Source: JAEUSG01 sp964590225 (GTDB lineage: Bacteria; Fibrobacterota; OXYB2-FULL-49-7; JAEUSG01). From it: DNA of 64,000 nucleotides. Made by a program: the position numbers and the translations under genes. The stretch covers positions 30,169 to 94,168 of the forward strand of contig CAZPWS010000005.1 in assembly GCA_964590225.1 (NCBI GenBank), read 5' to 3'. The first letter of the stretch is position 1. Every line of letters begins with the position of its first letter. Positions 34,312 to 44,108 of this stretch are shown here, one piece after another. Below the pieces are notes generated by a model. It was given only the letters and a program-made list of their open reading frames with translations. It searched no databases and had not been told where the DNA came from.

Positions 34312-36122
34312 TCAAAAACGACAGTCCAAAAATAGCATTGTTACCAAACTCTCCAGGTGTCTATATGTGGAAAGCTGGCAGCGAGGTGATTTATGTCGGT
34401 AAGGCACGCGTACTTAAAGACAGGGCGAGGTCATATTTCCACCGATCAACCGAAGATCCAAAGGTGTGTGCCATAGTTTCCCGCGCTACAGATATAGAGT
34501 GGATATTGACGGATTCAGAGGTGGAGGCTCTCGTTCTCGAAAATACACTTATCAAGAAATACAAACCGCGCTATAATATCGATCTTAAAGAAAATCGGCG
34601 ATACCCTTATTTGCGAGTTGCAGTAAAAGAAATTTTTCCAAAAATTGAAATTGTCAGAAAAAAAGAACGGGATGGAGCCCGATATTTTGGTCCATTTGTT
34701 AATGTCTCTAAAATGCGAAGCGTGGTTGATATGGTTGAGTCTGTTTTTCACCTGCGCACATGCAATACCGTGATTAAGAGTGTCGATACATCAAAAAGGC
34801 CATGTCTTAATTATCAGATTGGAAAGTGCGCAGGTGTTTGTGCCGGACTCGTGTCTATCGAAGAATATAAAACCAACATAAATAGGGCGCTCCTTTTTCT
34901 TTCTGGAAAATCAGCTATATTGATAAAAGAGCTCGAAGCTGCCATGAATTCCTATGCGGCTAACCTTGACTTTGAAAGGGCAGCCGCTATAAGAGACAAT
35001 ATCGATATGCTTCGTAGGGTTTTTAATCGGCAAAGAATGGATTCAAGCGATATTACAGACAGGGATATTCTTGCAGTTGCCGTTGGATCTTCTGACAGCT
35101 GTGTGGCGGTTTTTACTGTCAGGGATGGGGCGGTTACCGGTAGGCATCACCACTATCTTAAACTTTCCGGTGGAGAGAGTTCGGGAGAGGTAATCCAGTC
35201 GTTTATAGAAAACTACTACCAGAGTGGTGTTGATTTCCCAAAGGAGATAATGGTTTCGGCGTCTATTCCGGACCATGAGACGGTTGAAAACTGGCTTGCG
35301 ACTGAAGCGGGGCATTCAGTTCGTATTATACAGCCACTTAAAGGCGAAAAAGCAAAGCTAATGGACTTATGTGTCAGAAACAGTGAAATGTTGCTCCACG
35401 AACTCCTTTCTTCACGGGATGCAGCTGGCGAAAAGGTACATGTTTCTGTTGGCGCATTGCAGAAGGAATTGAGACTTTCATTTATTCCAAATCGCATAGA
35501 AGCATACGATATATCCCATATTCAAGGAAGTGATACAGTTGCGTCCCGTGTTGTTTTTGTAAATGCAAAGCCACGCAAAAGCTTGTATAGGCACTATATT
35601 ATCGAATCGGTAAGTGGTGTCGATGATTTCGCATCGATGAGAGAGGTGCTCGACCGGCGATTGAGAGCTGCCCTTGAGAATAAAGATCCCATGCCCGACC
35701 TGATGCTTATTGATGGCGGAAAGGGACAGCTTTCGGCAGTTGTAGAACGATTACAAAAGGCAGGACTTTATTCACAACCTGTTATAAGTCTCGCAAAAAA
35801 ACTTGAAGAGGTTTTTGTGCCAGATAAATCTGAACCAGTCATGATACCAAGAAAGTCACCTGCCCTGTTTTTGCTCCAACGACTTAGGGATGAAGCACAC
35901 CGGTTCGCAGTTTCGTTTCATCGCAAAAAAAGAGAAGAACGGGCGGTAAGCTCTGTTCTGGATACTATACCTGGAGTAGGTAGTAAAAGGCGAAAGCTAC
36001 TACTTGAAAAGTTTGGAAGTGTCGAAGCAATTGCCGCCCTCCAGATGGAAGATTTGGTAAGTGCTGGTATTAATAAAAAGAGCGCTGAAATAATATTGTC
36101 TCACATCACAAACAGGCAGTGA
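34308..36122 (+). CDS. uvrC: UvrC, excinuclease ABC subunit C
   Basis: A 604-residue protein of the usual UvrC length, with a GTG start overlapping the sulfatase stop. Domains in order: GIY-YIG nuclease (about 10-95, PGVYMWKAGSEVIYVGKA) for the 3' incision; Cys-rich segment (CLNYQIGKCAGVC); UVR domain that binds UvrB (LDFERAAAIRDNIDML); RNase H-like nuclease for the 5' incision (EAYDISHIQGSDTVAS, LMLIDGGKGQ); and two helix-hairpin-helix motifs (IPGVGSKRRKLLLEKFG). It acts in nucleotide-excision repair. Its stop lies 11 nt from the convergent first island gene, so it marks the edge of the core genome here. Confidence 0.97.
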   Translation: MIKNDSPKIALLPNSPGVYMWKAGSEVIYVGKARVLKDRARSYFHRSTEDPKVCAIVSRATDIEWILTDSEVEALVLENTLIKKYKPRYNIDLKENRRYPYLRVAVKEIFPKIEIVRKKERDGARYFGPFVNVSKMRSVVDMVESVFHLRTCNTVIKSVDTSKRPCLNYQIGKCAGVCAGLVSIEEYKTNINRALLFLSGKSAILIKELEAAMNSYAANLDFERAAAIRDNIDMLRRVFNRQRMDSSDITDRDILAVAVGSSDSCVAVFTVRDGAVTGRHHHYLKLSGGESSGEVIQSFIENYYQSGVDFPKEIMVSASIPDHETVENWLATEAGHSVRIIQPLKGEKAKLMDLCVRNSEMLLHELLSSRDAAGEKVHVSVGALQKELRLSFIPNRIEAYDISHIQGSDTVASRVVFVNAKPRKSLYRHYIIESVSGVDDFASMREVLDRRLRAALENKDPMPDLMLIDGGKGQLSAVVERLQKAGLYSQPVISLAKKLEEVFVPDKSEPVMIPRKSPALFLLQRLRDEAHRFAVSFHRKKREERAVSSVLDTIPGVGSKRRKLLLEKFGSVEAIAALQMEDLVSAGINKKSAEIILSHITNRQ

Positions 36123-36133
36123 TCCCCTCTGTT

Positions 36134-39037
36134 TCAAGAGGTTGCAGAAGGATTAGTGATTTGCTTTAGCTTCCAGAATGCGTCGCTATATTTAAGCATC
36201 AGGTCGCTTATAAGTTTTTCTGCACCATTCTTAGTTTCAGGTATGCTGTACAATAATTTTATTGGTTCATAAAATTCTTTAAGAGTAAAGTATGGCAGCC
36301 AGTTAGAGTTCACAAGGTCTTTTCTTGTGATCGTTATACTTCTTATTATTGACAAACCATTTTCCGGCGATGCTTTTGTCAGTTCAAGAAGCGATTTTGC
36401 TAAAGTAAATTCCCTGTCAATGATACCTTGTGTTTTTTCAAGTGTTTGTTTCGCCATTTCAGAGAGCCACTTTATATCAAAAACGGAATTCTGTACGGAC
36501 ATCCAGGAACCAAACTCACGAAGAACCTCTTCGTTTTCCGTGTTCAACATTTTTTCCCATAGTGCTGTTAGTTTTGGCTTGCTTAATTCCAGAATTTTTC
36601 TTTCTACACTTGAATGCTCCGATAAATAGTTTTGTCCGATGAAGCTGATGAATTTAGCTTTATGTGCATTACTTCCTTTTTCAAAGAACTTCTCTAATAA
36701 TTTATGCTTTAAATCAAATGCAGGATAATGCATAAATGCAAGTGCAAGGTGTGTTGCTAAGCCATCAACAGGGTTCTGGAAGTGTTTTTTAGATTTTGGT
36801 TCTTCCGGTAGATAGAGTGTTCTCTCATATAATTCCTGAAAAAACGGATCTAAGAACACTTTCTCGTATAGGTTGTTTGCAAGATAACCCTCAATACTTG
36901 CATACGCAAGATGTGCCTTTTCATTCTCCTTCGGAAATATCGACGAATAAAGGGTTTCGAGCCATTGCTTCTCTCTGTAAAATAAGGTGACAATAAAGCG
37001 ACCAAACATGAAAAATAAAGCAGTTGTTTTTTCTTGTCTGATAACATATTCTAAAATCGGTTTCACATCAACGGCGATACCATTTTCCCTGTCGTTGACA
37101 ATGAACAAGAATAAAGCCTCATAACCTTTACCGCGAACTGAGTTTATTGCAATGGTGAATGGGTCTGAAACTGTGTTATCGCTACCATTTGGATTAATAA
37201 TTTTTACATGCGCAGCTTCTATTTTTTCATCTTCCGGTTGTGGGTCGCTACTTGAAAGCAAGTATTGAATGACTTCCAATAACTCGGTTCTGTATTTCTC
37301 AAAGTTTATTGCAGTCTGACCATCTTTGTTGTTGATGAGTTCCTGTATGAGATCAGCCAATGTTTGTATCACTGATTTCCATGAAGCAGTCCAACTGCCG
37401 GATGGGTCTCTTTTGGGGCTGGTTTCGCTTAAGTCAACTTTAAATTTTATTTTTATATCGGTACAAAAATCAAAGAAAGGTTTCCATTCAATATTTCTAC
37501 AAGCGTTCTTATTTCTTTTAACCGCTTCTTGGATGCCCCATATAAAAGAGTAAGTGTAATGTTCTTCCAGATCATCAGGCGAGAAAAATAATCTGCTCGA
37601 TTTTATATACTCTTCAAGACGATTAGCAATGTTTTCTCGTAAATCTCGTCCTACTCCTTCTGGATTTATTGGATTGTAAAAGTCGTTAATGCTCCCATAC
37701 TTCTCCCAAATAGATTGTGCTGTCCATTCAGTTTTCAGCTTTTCTACTATTTCAGGAACTGTAAGTTTATTCAATTCATCTTGTGAGGTAGGTGAAGTAG
37801 GGGTGATTGTGCCAATCTTTGGTTGCATTGGCGCTTTGTTTTCTTCGTATAAGCTAAGGTTAGCTGCAAGGACTTTGTCCTTCAGTTCAGCGTTGTTTGC
37901 AATATAGTGTCTAATAGATGACGCTATTTTCGAGCCTTCGATTTTGTCCAATTTATTATCCGACACAAGTCTCATTACATAGTTGCGCTTATCTGCTTCT
38001 GTTAAATATTCAAATGTAACCTCAAGGCAGCGGTAATATTCGTAATAATCGCGCCCAGGTTTTGGAACATCAAAAAACTTGAACAAAGTATCCTTGAGTT
38101 CAGCGAGGAATACCTTAGGATAAAGAGTTAAAACATAAAGTTTCAACATCCAGAAAGTTTTGCAGTTTGGTAATGATGATATATATTCGTCAAACGCTTT
38201 AATTTTGCTTTCCGGTGATTTGCAAACATTCTTCAGATACTTTTCGTATATGACTTTTGCTACACTAAGAACATATCTTGAATCGTTTTTAAGGTCTGAT
38301 GTCTCTTCCAATTCTGGTGTAAGGGAAAAGATTCCCATATAAAGAGAGAAAGAATCTTGATATTCAAAGAAATTATCTGCACCACTCCGCTGTGCAAGAA
38401 AAGCAATTTTTTTTATGGTTGAAAATAAAAGATCGAGGGCTTGTTTTAGGAAATCATCCGGTAATTCCATTAAGTGAGTCAAAACTCCGGTACCTTTTAA
38501 ACTATCAAAATAAAAAGGTCTGTGACTTCTTCCTTCATATTCTTCCGTTCGAAGAGACAATATTTCCTCAGAAAGAATTATCAAATCACTGTATTGAGCG
38601 GCAGTTGCTAAATTAGAAAGCATCTTTGAGAAATTATATCCATATCTGTCCCATTTAGTTGACAATACTACCCATTTTTCAGTTTTTATTTTTGGGATCA
38701 GTTTGTTTAGCGTATTTGCAGGTAAATCATTGCAAATATCTATAAGTCTTCCCAGAATGAACGGCTCCAGTTTTTCGGGTGGAAGTTCGATTTCGTTTAC
38801 AATGTCCCCGACTGCTTCCGGTTCAAGTTTTGCCATTCTTTGTAAGTATGATAAAATAGGTACTGGTGTAGATTCTGTGTTTTGGTTGATTGATAAAAAA
38901 CCGTTTTCCCACAACCATTTTAACCATTTTGAATCAGCCTTTGAGAAGAAATATGCTGTGGCGTCATAGTTTGCATATATAGTGTTCTTAAACTTGTCTA
39001 ATGATAATGGTGCCAGAGCGTTATGCTGTAAGTCCAT
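36134..39037 (-). CDS. Large helical protein of unknown function (ImmA/IrrE operon)
   Basis: A 967-residue protein with no signal peptide or membrane segment. It is mostly alpha-helical with many W/L/F-rich helices suggestive of HEAT-like packing (WLKWLWENGFLS, LPPEKLEPFILGRLIDICND, LATHLALAFMHYPAF). No P-loop, nuclease or protease motif is evident. It begins 4 nt after the preceding unknown gene and ends a four-gene operon that starts with an ImmA/IrrE peptidase. Large helical proteins of this kind act as sensors or scaffolds in several antiphage systems, but no specific family is recognised, so the role is open. Confidence 0.75.
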   Translation of the reverse strand: MDLQHNALAPLSLDKFKNTIYANYDATAYFFSKADSKWLKWLWENGFLSINQNTESTPVPILSYLQRMAKLEPEAVGDIVNEIELPPEKLEPFILGRLIDICNDLPANTLNKLIPKIKTEKWVVLSTKWDRYGYNFSKMLSNLATAAQYSDLIILSEEILSLRTEEYEGRSHRPFYFDSLKGTGVLTHLMELPDDFLKQALDLLFSTIKKIAFLAQRSGADNFFEYQDSFSLYMGIFSLTPELEETSDLKNDSRYVLSVAKVIYEKYLKNVCKSPESKIKAFDEYISSLPNCKTFWMLKLYVLTLYPKVFLAELKDTLFKFFDVPKPGRDYYEYYRCLEVTFEYLTEADKRNYVMRLVSDNKLDKIEGSKIASSIRHYIANNAELKDKVLAANLSLYEENKAPMQPKIGTITPTSPTSQDELNKLTVPEIVEKLKTEWTAQSIWEKYGSINDFYNPINPEGVGRDLRENIANRLEEYIKSSRLFFSPDDLEEHYTYSFIWGIQEAVKRNKNACRNIEWKPFFDFCTDIKIKFKVDLSETSPKRDPSGSWTASWKSVIQTLADLIQELINNKDGQTAINFEKYRTELLEVIQYLLSSSDPQPEDEKIEAAHVKIINPNGSDNTVSDPFTIAINSVRGKGYEALFLFIVNDRENGIAVDVKPILEYVIRQEKTTALFFMFGRFIVTLFYREKQWLETLYSSIFPKENEKAHLAYASIEGYLANNLYEKVFLDPFFQELYERTLYLPEEPKSKKHFQNPVDGLATHLALAFMHYPAFDLKHKLLEKFFEKGSNAHKAKFISFIGQNYLSEHSSVERKILELSKPKLTALWEKMLNTENEEVLREFGSWMSVQNSVFDIKWLSEMAKQTLEKTQGIIDREFTLAKSLLELTKASPENGLSIIRSITITRKDLVNSNWLPYFTLKEFYEPIKLLYSIPETKNGAEKLISDLMLKYSDAFWKLKQITNPSATS

Positions 39038-39041
39038 ACTG

Positions 39042-39599
39042 TTATAAGCCTATTTGATAAGGGTCAGAAGAAAGGATTGTATCAATTTCAGAGTGAATAT
39101 CTGTTTGCCTTTCAAGGGCTCTTAAAATAACTGTCTCGAAATCATTGAGAAGTTCTTCGATTGTTTTTTCAACGTTTTGCAATTCTGTTTCTTGTTTATC
39201 AGAATTTACATAGTGATGCGCAATGTTTGTTATTTTACCATATAATCTATTGATTTCTTTTTCTATTGATTCATCCATTCGTGCTGAACCATACTCGTAA
39301 AAAGGTGATAGCTTTTTTTTACTTTTACTCTTAGAAAAATTTGGTACTTTAGGGCTATATAGTGGATAAAGTATTTCTCTAATAGAATGAGCTGCTTGTG
39401 CAAACCATTCAGGATTCGTTTTACATTCGTATCTGCAAGCATAAATAGCGCCTTCAAACAGTTTAGATAACTCGACTTTTGACGTGTAATATGTAGATAA
39501 TTCGTCAAGTTTATGAAAAATTGCGTTTTGCCGTGGAGTTTTTTTTACAGGCTGAAGTTGTTGGATTCCTAAATGTGCTGTACTATTGTTGTTAAGCAT
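39042..39599 (-). CDS. Hypothetical protein, possibly HEPN-like helical
   Basis: The start is set at ATG 39599 (185 residues), which avoids a 53-nt overlap with the upstream gene; an in-frame ATG at 39707 is possible, and neither has a good ribosome-binding site. The protein is helical and charged. The central part (LSKLFEGAIYACRYECKTNP then EWFAQAAHSIREILYPLYS) resembles helices of HEPN or Abi-type proteins, but no RxxxxH motif is visible. The C-terminal half is a long amphipathic helix region. It is the third gene of the four-gene operon, 4 nt before the 967-residue protein, and probably interacts with it. Confidence 0.6.
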   Translation of the reverse strand: MLNNNSTAHLGIQQLQPVKKTPRQNAIFHKLDELSTYYTSKVELSKLFEGAIYACRYECKTNPEWFAQAAHSIREILYPLYSPKVPNFSKSKSKKKLSPFYEYGSARMDESIEKEINRLYGKITNIAHHYVNSDKQETELQNVEKTIEELLNDFETVILRALERQTDIHSEIDTILSSDPYQIGL

Positions 39600-39654
39600 A
39601 TTATGTGATATACATAATGCAATAGTGTTTTTCAATTGTAAAAAATAGCTACAA

Positions 39655-40149
39655 TTAATCAGCTTTTTCCAAAATGAACATTGCATGTTCGTGTCGTAAC
39701 ATTTCAAATGTGTTCTTAAAAGGTATGCCCAAACCGATGCAGACTGTCGGAATTTTTACTCGTTTCTTTGTTGGGGCATGTAGCTCATGTGTCACTATGG
39801 TATGATCGTGTGCTAACGCAAATGAGATAAGATAGAAATCAGCACTGTCAAGAAATGTACTCTGAGCTACTGGGGCGAATTGCTGTTGCATGATCCACTC
39901 GCTTACCTTATTCATTGCTGTAAGTGTTTGTGGATCCGTTCGAAGACATAGTGAGTTCTTGTGCTCTTTAGCCCACTCTGCAAGTGAATCCGTTCCAGCG
40001 ATTATTTCATCCCCAACTTTATCAATGCAATAAACATTCTTTTCATTGTTTTGAACCAATAGCCACTCCCAAAAAGCTGGGCAGAATTCAAATCCGTAAT
40101 ATCTATTTTTTGCTTCTATGAAAACATTTGCGTCAAGTAAATAGGCCAT
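39655..40149 (-). CDS. DUF4411-family PIN-like protein
   Basis: A 164-residue protein starting at ATG 40149, which overlaps the upstream stop; an ATG one codon earlier is also available. Motifs fit a PIN-type nuclease fold: LLDANVFIEAKN with an acidic D near the start, CIDKVGDEI, and SADFYLISFALAHDHTIVTHE with a second acidic cluster. DUF4411 proteins are commonly paired with ImmA/IrrE-HTH proteins in toxin-antitoxin-like modules, and the gene directly upstream is exactly that. Predicted to be the ribonuclease-like toxin or effector of the pair. Confidence 0.82.
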   Translation of the reverse strand: MAYLLDANVFIEAKNRYYGFEFCPAFWEWLLVQNNEKNVYCIDKVGDEIIAGTDSLAEWAKEHKNSLCLRTDPQTLTAMNKVSEWIMQQQFAPVAQSTFLDSADFYLISFALAHDHTIVTHELHAPTKKRVKIPTVCIGLGIPFKNTFEMLRHEHAMFILEKAD

Positions 40150-41303
40150 CACTCAACTCCAAGATTTTTTGCAAGCTCAATAAAAGTAGCATGTTTGGAG
40201 ACGCCAAGCATTTTATATGCGTCTCGGTAAAGTGTTTGCCCTTCCAATGTGTTGGCAATCAAAGCGCGAGCGAATCTTTTCCCTATCCGTATGGCTTGTG
40301 TTAGATAAAAATCGCCACCAGAACCTTTTTTGGCAGATAATATTTGTTTTAACTCATTCTGGTACTCGGTTTCAAATTCGCTTTTGGATATGAAGCCTGC
40401 ATCATAAATGCGCCTGATGATGACAAGAGTACTAACTTTAAATCTATATGCCAACTGTTTTAACTGATTATGCATTTTCTCGTCTTTGTTGTAAAGTTGG
40501 CTCACCAGTTCTAATGGTACAAGTATTTCTGCTGCAATCTGGTTACACCACTGCTCTGTTTTGTTTGCAGGTAGTTTTGATGGAATAGAATCCGATATGC
40601 CTGTTTCAGCCAGCCATATGTGTGCAAGTTCATGGGCAAGTGTGAACATCTGTGCTGCTTTAGTGTCTGAACCGTTAATAAAAATTAACGGTGCCATTTT
40701 ATCAGAGAGTGCAAAACCACGAAATTCATAAGGGATCAATTTTCGAGTGTTATTATTCTGGACAACACCATTACACATAACCAAAATGCCAGAGGCGTCA
40801 ACAAGTTCAATAAATCGTCGTAAAGCCTCAAGCCATGTCGGAATATTACTCCGTTCTTCCAAATCAAACTTGATATGTTTCCTAATTGTGTTCGCTACTT
40901 TTATTACATCGTCACGAGTGGTTACCGAACCAACAAAAGAAAGAGGCTCTTCCTGATTCGAACGCAGAAAATTTTTGTACCATTCCTGCCTTTGTTGGCA
41001 AATGTATATGGTTTCGATCAAATCAGGGCTTGGTCTGTGTAAAAATTCGTTGTCTGAGGTTCTGAAATCAGCTATTGGAACTTTGATAACAGGTGGTTCT
41101 GGCAAAAAGAAGTAACCGATTGGTGTTTTTGTGTAATGCGCAAAATCTTCCAATTGTTTCATTGTTGGCTTACTTTTTTCAGTTTGCCACTTTTCTAATT
41201 GCGGAAAACGGGATTCAATAATCTCGGGAGCAGCATCGATACGCTCACATGCCCATTGAATCAGTTTCGGTTTTATACTAACACGAAGAGTATTGCTTGC
41301 CAT
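40149..41303 (-). CDS. ImmA/IrrE metallopeptidase with N-terminal HTH
   Basis: A 384-residue protein. Residues about 1-65 resemble an XRE-type HTH (IKPKLIQWACERI, WQTEKSKPTMKQLEDFAHYT, PIGYFFLPEPP). Residues about 160-300 carry an ImmA/IrrE (DUF955) zinc peptidase with H224-E-L-A-H228. Such proteins act as antitoxin-like repressors or as proteases that cleave a partner in response to stress or phage. It heads the leftward four-gene operon and is divergent from the type III restriction genes, with a 144-bp shared control region between starts. The DUF4411 gene overlaps its end. Confidence 0.88.
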   Translation of the reverse strand: MASNTLRVSIKPKLIQWACERIDAAPEIIESRFPQLEKWQTEKSKPTMKQLEDFAHYTKTPIGYFFLPEPPVIKVPIADFRTSDNEFLHRPSPDLIETIYICQQRQEWYKNFLRSNQEEPLSFVGSVTTRDDVIKVANTIRKHIKFDLEERSNIPTWLEALRRFIELVDASGILVMCNGVVQNNNTRKLIPYEFRGFALSDKMAPLIFINGSDTKAAQMFTLAHELAHIWLAETGISDSIPSKLPANKTEQWCNQIAAEILVPLELVSQLYNKDEKMHNQLKQLAYRFKVSTLVIIRRIYDAGFISKSEFETEYQNELKQILSAKKGSGGDFYLTQAIRIGKRFARALIANTLEGQTLYRDAYKMLGVSKHATFIELAKNLGVE

Positions 41304-41447
41304 TTGGTAAGAAGATAGTATCCGGTATCCTATTTTTCAATTTTAATACGCATATTCTTAATTTGCCTTAAAGGTAAATATATATTTTATAAAGCATTAT
41401 TTTACTTCTATAGATGTAGCAAAACTTAGGCATGAAAGAAGAACTAA

Positions 41448-44108
41448 ATGAAGTTATCAGATCCGTTTAAAATATTGTCACCAAATGAACGGTGGGCACC
41501 TTCTCAAAGTCAGATGGACGCATTTCAGAACGCCTACGAAAAACTATTGCCACCGTTAGTTTACAAGATTCGGCTTGCGGTCACTGAATGGCGGGATGAT
41601 GATTATCAAGGGGCTTCTGATACTTCCAAATCTTTGCTGAAATTTTGGTTCAATCAAGAACATATAATCGGACAGACTAAATTTAGCTTTTTCTTTTCAC
41701 AGCGCGAAGCGATTGAATCTATTATTTACCTATATGAAATAGCCAAAGCTAGGGATAAATACGATCTAATGCGGTATGATTCATCTCAGCGTGTCACAAC
41801 AGGTATGTTTGATGAAAATTGGACTCGCTATGTTATAAAAGCGGCTACAGGATCTGGTAAAACTAAAATCATGGGCTTAACTTTGGTTTGGTCCTATTTC
41901 CATAAGCTATATGAGATAGATAGCACGCTTTCCAAAGACTTCCTGGTAGTTGCCCCAAATATTATTGTGCTGAATCGCTTATGCAAAGACTTTAACGGTC
42001 TGAAGATGTTTTTTGATGAACCATTTTTACCTGACAACGGCTATAACGATAAAGATTGGAAAAATGACTTTCAATTGACGCTACACATTCAGGACGATTT
42101 GAAGCCAATTACTGAATCTGGCAACATCTTTCTTTCAAACATACATCGTGTTTTTTTCAACGAAGAGCCCGAACAAGACTTTGAGACCACTTTTTTGGGA
42201 GTTAAACCAAAGCCAGATGCAGATACTTCTAAAGGCTTGGATCTTGGTAAAGTAATTCGTAGCGATAAGATTAAAGATCTTGTAGTATTGAATGACGAAG
42301 CTCATCATATTCATGATAGCTCATTGGCGTGGTTTAGAAGCATTGAAGACATAAGCAATAAATTAAAGTTAAAAAAAGGTAGCGGGATAAGCCTTCAGGT
42401 CGATTATTCCGCAACTCCAAAACACAACAACGGTGCTATCTTTGTTCAGACCATTTGCGATTACCCTTTGGTAGAGGCTATACAGCAAAAAGTTGTAAAG
42501 ACGCCTGTTTTACCTGATGAAGCATCTCGACAAAAAATAAAAGAAAAAAATTCATCAGACTTTATTGAACGATACCGTGACTATATTCATTTAGGCTATT
42601 TAGAATGGGAACAGCAATACAAAGAGTTGAAAAAATATAAAACACCTATTCTTTTCATTATGACAATGAGCACCAAAGAAGCAGATCAGGCAGCTGCATT
42701 TTTGGAAAGCAACTATCCTTCAATGAAAAATTCGGTGTTAACAATTCACACCAATACTTCAGGGGAAATTAAAGAAACAGGAACGGGCAAAAAAGATAAA
42801 GAAGAATTAGAAGCATTAAGGAAAGCCGCTGATGACATAGATAAAGATCACTCCCCTTATAAAGCTGTTGTCTCTGTTTTGATGCTCCGTGAAGGATGGG
42901 ATGTCAAAAATGTAACAACAATTGTTGGATTACGCCCATTCGGTGCAGATTCCAAAATCCTTCCAGAGCAAACAATAGGCAGAGGCTTGCGAAAGATGTT
43001 TTCGCTTGACGGTAAGGAGGAACTGGTCGTGGTTGGTACGCCTCCCTTTTTGGAGTTTGTTGAAAGCTTAAAGACGGAAGGTGTTGAATTTCAATACAGC
43101 CCAATGGGTAGAGGCGCTAAAAGTAAGTCTCCTGTAATTGTGGAAGTTGATAAAGAAAATAAGAACAAAGATTTGGACGCTTTAGATATTCCTATTCCAC
43201 AAATGAGTCAAAGAATTTATAGAGAATTTAAAAATCTTGAACTGATAGATGTAGGCAAATTCAAGAATGATAAAGTTTCGCTAAAAAAGTTTAACAGCAA
43301 TGAATTAAAAGAGATTGTTTTTAACGACATTGAAGGAGATTTTTCTCACAAAACGGTTTTCAAAGATACAACACCAGACTTTAGAAATGTCATTGGCTTC
43401 TTCACCTCATCCATTCTAAAGGACAGCAGGTTAGTTAGCGGCTTTAATATTTTGTATCCAAAAGTGGAAAGCTTTATTAAGTATCAGCTTTTTACAAAAG
43501 AGGTTGAATTAAGTGACCCTCAAACAATGAGAAACCTTTCAGAGCTTCTACCAAAGGAAATTCTGAGAACGACTTTCAAAAAAGCCATAGATGATTTGAC
43601 TGTATCTGATAAAGGTACCGCCGAAGTAAAAAACTTTATTTCATTGAAACAGACCAAACCTAAAGTCGCCGAAAACCAACCGTTTCTTGTTCCTAAAAAG
43701 TCAGTATTCAATAAGATTATAGGTGATAGCTCTTTTGAATTGGAATTAGCTTCCTTCTTTGAAGGGCGATTTGAAGATGTTGTATCTTATGCCAAGAACA
43801 CAATGGGTGAAGGTGGTGTCAATTTTAAAATTGAATACCAAGCGCAGGACGGTAATATACGAGAATATTACCCTGATTTTTTTGTTAAGACCAATGTAAA
43901 TACATTTTTTATTGTCGAAACTAAGGGGCGAGAAGAGTTAGATGATTTAAGGAAAATTCAGCGACTTGCAACTTGGTGTAAGGATATTAATTCCGCACAA
44001 AAGAATTATACCTATACTGCCATTTATGTAAAGCAGGAGAAATGGGAAGATGTTAAGAATGATTTGAAATCGTTTAAAGATGTTTGTTCTATTTTTGAGG
44101 TAAAATGA
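41448..44108 (+). CDS. Type III restriction-enzyme-like helicase-nuclease (Res)
   Basis: An 886-residue superfamily 2 helicase with a C-terminal nuclease. Walker A ATGSGKTK (133-140), DEAH box NDEAHH (282-287), helicase motif VI-like EQTIGRGLRKM (about 500). The C-terminal PD-(D/E)xK motif reads EYYPDFFV ... FIVETKGR. This is the layout of type III Res subunits, which translocate and cut DNA together with a Mod methyltransferase. The Mod-like gene lies downstream, separated by an AlbA-type gene that overlaps this one by 4 nt. Order Res-X-Mod is the reverse of the common mod-res order. Confidence 0.88.
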   Translation: MKLSDPFKILSPNERWAPSQSQMDAFQNAYEKLLPPLVYKIRLAVTEWRDDDYQGASDTSKSLLKFWFNQEHIIGQTKFSFFFSQREAIESIIYLYEIAKARDKYDLMRYDSSQRVTTGMFDENWTRYVIKAATGSGKTKIMGLTLVWSYFHKLYEIDSTLSKDFLVVAPNIIVLNRLCKDFNGLKMFFDEPFLPDNGYNDKDWKNDFQLTLHIQDDLKPITESGNIFLSNIHRVFFNEEPEQDFETTFLGVKPKPDADTSKGLDLGKVIRSDKIKDLVVLNDEAHHIHDSSLAWFRSIEDISNKLKLKKGSGISLQVDYSATPKHNNGAIFVQTICDYPLVEAIQQKVVKTPVLPDEASRQKIKEKNSSDFIERYRDYIHLGYLEWEQQYKELKKYKTPILFIMTMSTKEADQAAAFLESNYPSMKNSVLTIHTNTSGEIKETGTGKKDKEELEALRKAADDIDKDHSPYKAVVSVLMLREGWDVKNVTTIVGLRPFGADSKILPEQTIGRGLRKMFSLDGKEELVVVGTPPFLEFVESLKTEGVEFQYSPMGRGAKSKSPVIVEVDKENKNKDLDALDIPIPQMSQRIYREFKNLELIDVGKFKNDKVSLKKFNSNELKEIVFNDIEGDFSHKTVFKDTTPDFRNVIGFFTSSILKDSRLVSGFNILYPKVESFIKYQLFTKEVELSDPQTMRNLSELLPKEILRTTFKKAIDDLTVSDKGTAEVKNFISLKQTKPKVAENQPFLVPKKSVFNKIIGDSSFELELASFFEGRFEDVVSYAKNTMGEGGVNFKIEYQAQDGNIREYYPDFFVKTNVNTFFIVETKGREELDDLRKIQRLATWCKDINSAQKNYTYTAIYVKQEKWEDVKNDLKSFKDVCSIFEVK

